7,354 nucleotides of DNA. Source: Chloroflexota bacterium (lineage in GTDB: Bacteria; Chloroflexota; Dehalococcoidia; Dehalococcoidales; RBG-16-60-22). Shown piece after piece: positions 6,424 through 7,354 of this stretch. The position numbers and the translations under genes were made by a program. How positions within the stretch are numbered: the stretch's first letter is position 1; each line of letters begins with the position of its first letter. The notes below the pieces were generated by a model that saw only the letters and a program-made list of their open reading frames with translations, searched no databases and was not told where the DNA came from. The stretch is from the NCBI GenBank assembly GCA_022574315.1, contig JACZSH010000070.1, positions 1-7,354 on the forward strand, in the 5' to 3' direction.

Positions 6424-6711
6424 GTGAATAAACAATACTACGTTTATATAATGACTAATAAAACGAACAGGGTGTTCTATACAGGTGTAACGAATGACTT
6501 GAAAAGGAGAGCTTACGAGCACAAGGAAAAACTCATTGATGGATTTACCGGGAAGTATAACGTTTGTAAGCTTGTTTTCTACGAAGTTTGTGAGGACATA
6601 GAAAATGCTATTCTCAGGGAGAAACAAATCAAGGGTGGTTCCAGGGAAAAGAAGATTGAGTTAGTTAACAGTATGAATAAAGAATGGTGTGATTTGTATG
6701 AGAAGTTGTAG
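6424..6711 (+). CDS. Small GIY-YIG domain nuclease-like protein
   Basis: A protein of 95 residues that is essentially one GIY-YIG domain of the YhbQ/UPF0213-like group related to the UvrC N-terminus. Motifs in order are YVYIM (6-10) for GIY, FYTGVTNDLKRR (18-29) for YIG plus the catalytic arginine, and REKQIKGGSREKKIELVNSMN (65-85) with the metal-binding Glu66. The YIG is YTG here, and the Trp usual in KGWSR is Gly72. I favour the GTG at 6424, which gives the family N-terminus; a TTG at 6394 in the same frame would add 10 residues. The ribosome binding site is poor. The gene is clearly more AT-rich than pyrC, with many AAA, AAT and ATA codons, which suggests transfer. Its stop codon shares its last base with the inverted repeat beginning at 6711. 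It is probably a small mobile or repeat-associated nuclease; substrate and activity are unknown. Confidence 0.85.
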   Translation: MNKQYYVYIMTNKTNRVFYTGVTNDLKRRAYEHKEKLIDGFTGKYNVCKLVFYEVCEDIENAILREKQIKGGSREKKIELVNSMNKEWCDLYEKL

Positions 6712-6804
6712 AGATTGCTTCGCTTCGCTCGCAATGACAGTGGGTGGTGTTTCGTACTCATATCATCCGTGTCATTGCGAGGAGCGCCGCGACGAAGCAA
6801 TCTC
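6711..6804. repeat. Long imperfect inverted repeat abutting the GIY-YIG gene
   Basis: The left arm (6711-6739) and right arm (6770-6804) are inverted copies. The outer 12 bases (GAGATTGCTTCG on the left) and the inner 12 bases (CTCGCAATGACA on the left) match perfectly between arms. The middles differ: 5 bases on the left and 11 on the right. A 30-base spacer (6740-6769) separates the arms. The whole can fold as a hairpin or cruciform. The motif resembles dispersed repeats containing CATTGCGAG and GAAGCAATCTC found between genes in many bacteria. I recall this as a general impression and did not search for it. Confidence 0.8.
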
Positions 6805-6939
6805 CTCCCTCCCTCCTGTGAAGGGAAGAGGGGATTAAGGAGGTGAGGTGGATGAATTAGCATATTGACAAAGATACCTGTCAGAACTAGGATTAGTTAT
6901 CGGGGTATGGCTGCCAAAATTAAGCATAGAGAAGCAAGA
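6805..6939. other. Purine-rich tract and short intergenic sequence
   Basis: A pyrimidine run CTCCCTCCCTCC (6804-6815) changes into a G/A-rich run (about 6820-6852). It is followed by ordinary AT-leaning sequence containing the promoter-like element at 6865-6893. A similar G/A-rich tract occurs on the other side of the GIY-YIG unit (about 6349-6382). I see no gene here. Confidence 0.4.
6865..6893 (+). promoter_or_regulatory. Promoter-like sequence facing right
   Basis: A perfect -35 TTGACA (6865-6870) lies 17 bases before TAGGAT (6888-6893), which matches 4 of 6 consensus -10 bases. It would start transcription near 6900 and lead into the short rightward reading frame at 6942, antisense to the truncated oxidoreductase gene. 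Sequence match only. Confidence 0.4.
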
Positions 6940-7161
6940 TTATGGCTCTTCTAGACCTACTAAAGCACAGGAAAAGCGTTCGGCATTTTTTCGGCACGCC
7001 GTCGGGAAAATTCTTTCCGCCGCTTCCTCAAAACGTCCTTCGGCAATTGCATTCACGTACATTCCCGCGTCGGTGTGGACCGGGCAGGCTTGCCGGCAAG
7101 GAATATTCTTTAGCCGGAAATCCAGGTTGATTCTTCGTACCGTTTCTACTGTAGCGGTCAT
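6940..7161 (-). pseudogene. Truncated N-terminus of a Fer4_20/GltD-like iron-sulfur flavoprotein oxidoreductase
   Basis: The frame encodes 73 residues. Residues 19-47 (NIPCRQACPVHTDAG, then YVNAIAEGRFEEA) resemble the start of the cysteine-rich domain of glutamate synthase small subunit, dihydropyrimidine dehydrogenase and related NAD(P)H/FAD oxidoreductases. Those proteins continue with a conserved stretch containing CGRVC and then FAD-binding domains, several hundred residues in all. Here resemblance stops at about residue 47 (near 7021), 26 unrelated residues follow, and TAA ends the frame at 6940. I tried the other two frames after the break and neither restores the domain, so a deletion or rearrangement is more likely than a simple frameshift. 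The start is an ATG at 7161 with GGAG (7170-7173) 8 bases upstream, so the 5' end is intact. The upstream neighbour on the same strand ends 30 bases away. A real short protein cannot be excluded. Confidence 0.6.
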
Positions 7162-7191
7162 GACACTCACTCCAACAACATTTAACCAATG

Positions 7192-7353
7192 TTAGTTTGA
7201 ACTGATGGTTTGATTCTTTTTGATCACATCCGCCACGCGTTTGCATTTTCCACGCACCAGAGTGAAATCCACTTTTACAGAATTTTCCCCTTCAGGCACA
7301 GTCACTTCCTGAATAACCGTTTTGGTTTTGTCGTGCCAGGCAATGATTTTGTA
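7192..7353 (-). CDS. 3' end of an unidentified protein, possibly carboxypeptidase-regulatory-like beta-sandwich
   Basis: The last 53 residues of a leftward gene that begins beyond the right edge. The visible part starts YKIIAWHDKTKTVIQEVTV, continues with alternating beta-strand-like segments (SVKVDFTLV), and ends in a basic tail at TAA (7192-7194). The pattern of YK-x-AWHD followed by QEVTV and then V-x-DFTL resembles the C-terminus of carboxypeptidase regulatory-like domains often found in exported or redox-associated proteins. The match is short. It lies 30 bases upstream of the truncated oxidoreductase on the same strand, so the two may once have formed part of a redox operon. Confidence 0.55.
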   Translation of the reverse strand, partial: YKIIAWHDKTKTVIQEVTVPEGENSVKVDFTLVRGKCKRVADVIKKNQTISSN

Positions 7354-7354
7354 C

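Noticed and set aside
6313..6627. Minus-strand open reading frame of 104 codons over the pyrC end and GIY-YIG gene
   Set aside because: It is antisense to a recognisable GIY-YIG gene, shows no domain, and its composition reflects the AT-rich opposite strand.
6711..6804. CRISPR array or tRNA-like hairpin
   Set aside because: There are only two arms, in inverted orientation, with unequal centres. No direct repeat-spacer pattern, anticodon arm or CCA end is present.

Overview
The window is a bacterial chromosomal segment of moderate to high G+C. On the left are two leftward genes: the start of an amidase-signature hydrolase (1-539) and a complete DNA gyrase B gene (634-2568). A divergent control region (2569-2993) separates them from a rightward pyrimidine operon, pyrR-pyrB-pyrC (2994-6339). 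To the right lies a disturbed accessory stretch (6340-7354). It holds a small AT-rich GIY-YIG nuclease gene joined to a long imperfect palindrome, a truncated iron-sulfur oxidoreductase N-terminus, and the 3' end of a beta-sandwich-type protein. The gene order with a PyrR-type RNA switch, together with the GyrB and PyrB sequence style, would fit a Chloroflexota (Dehalococcoidia-like) or other Gram-positive-type lineage. This assignment is inferred from family resemblance only.

The pyrimidine operon is the coherent functional unit. A promoter near 2845-2874 leads into a leader of roughly 110 nt. The leader carries a recognisable PyrR-binding hairpin (2908-2938) and then a strong hairpin (2962-2987) whose 3' arm contains the pyrR Shine-Dalgarno sequence. 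A copy of that 3' arm lies in the PyrR-binding element, so three mutually exclusive RNA folds can be drawn. PyrR would sense UMP/UTP and set expression of itself, aspartate carbamoyltransferase (PyrB) and dihydroorotase (PyrC), which perform steps 2 and 3 of UMP synthesis. PyrB is unusual: the catalytic chain is fused to a PyrI-type four-cysteine zinc domain without the PyrI nucleotide-binding domain, and then carries about 60 further residues I cannot assign.

The right end looks like a site of past insertion or rearrangement. The GIY-YIG stop codon overlaps the first base of a 94-nt inverted repeat. About 140 bases further on, a Fer4_20/glutamate-synthase-small-subunit-like N-terminal domain on the minus strand loses family resemblance after about 47 residues and stops. 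On the opposite strand a promoter-like sequence precedes a short nitroreductase-like start. No rRNA, tRNA, CRISPR array or complete insertion sequence was seen.
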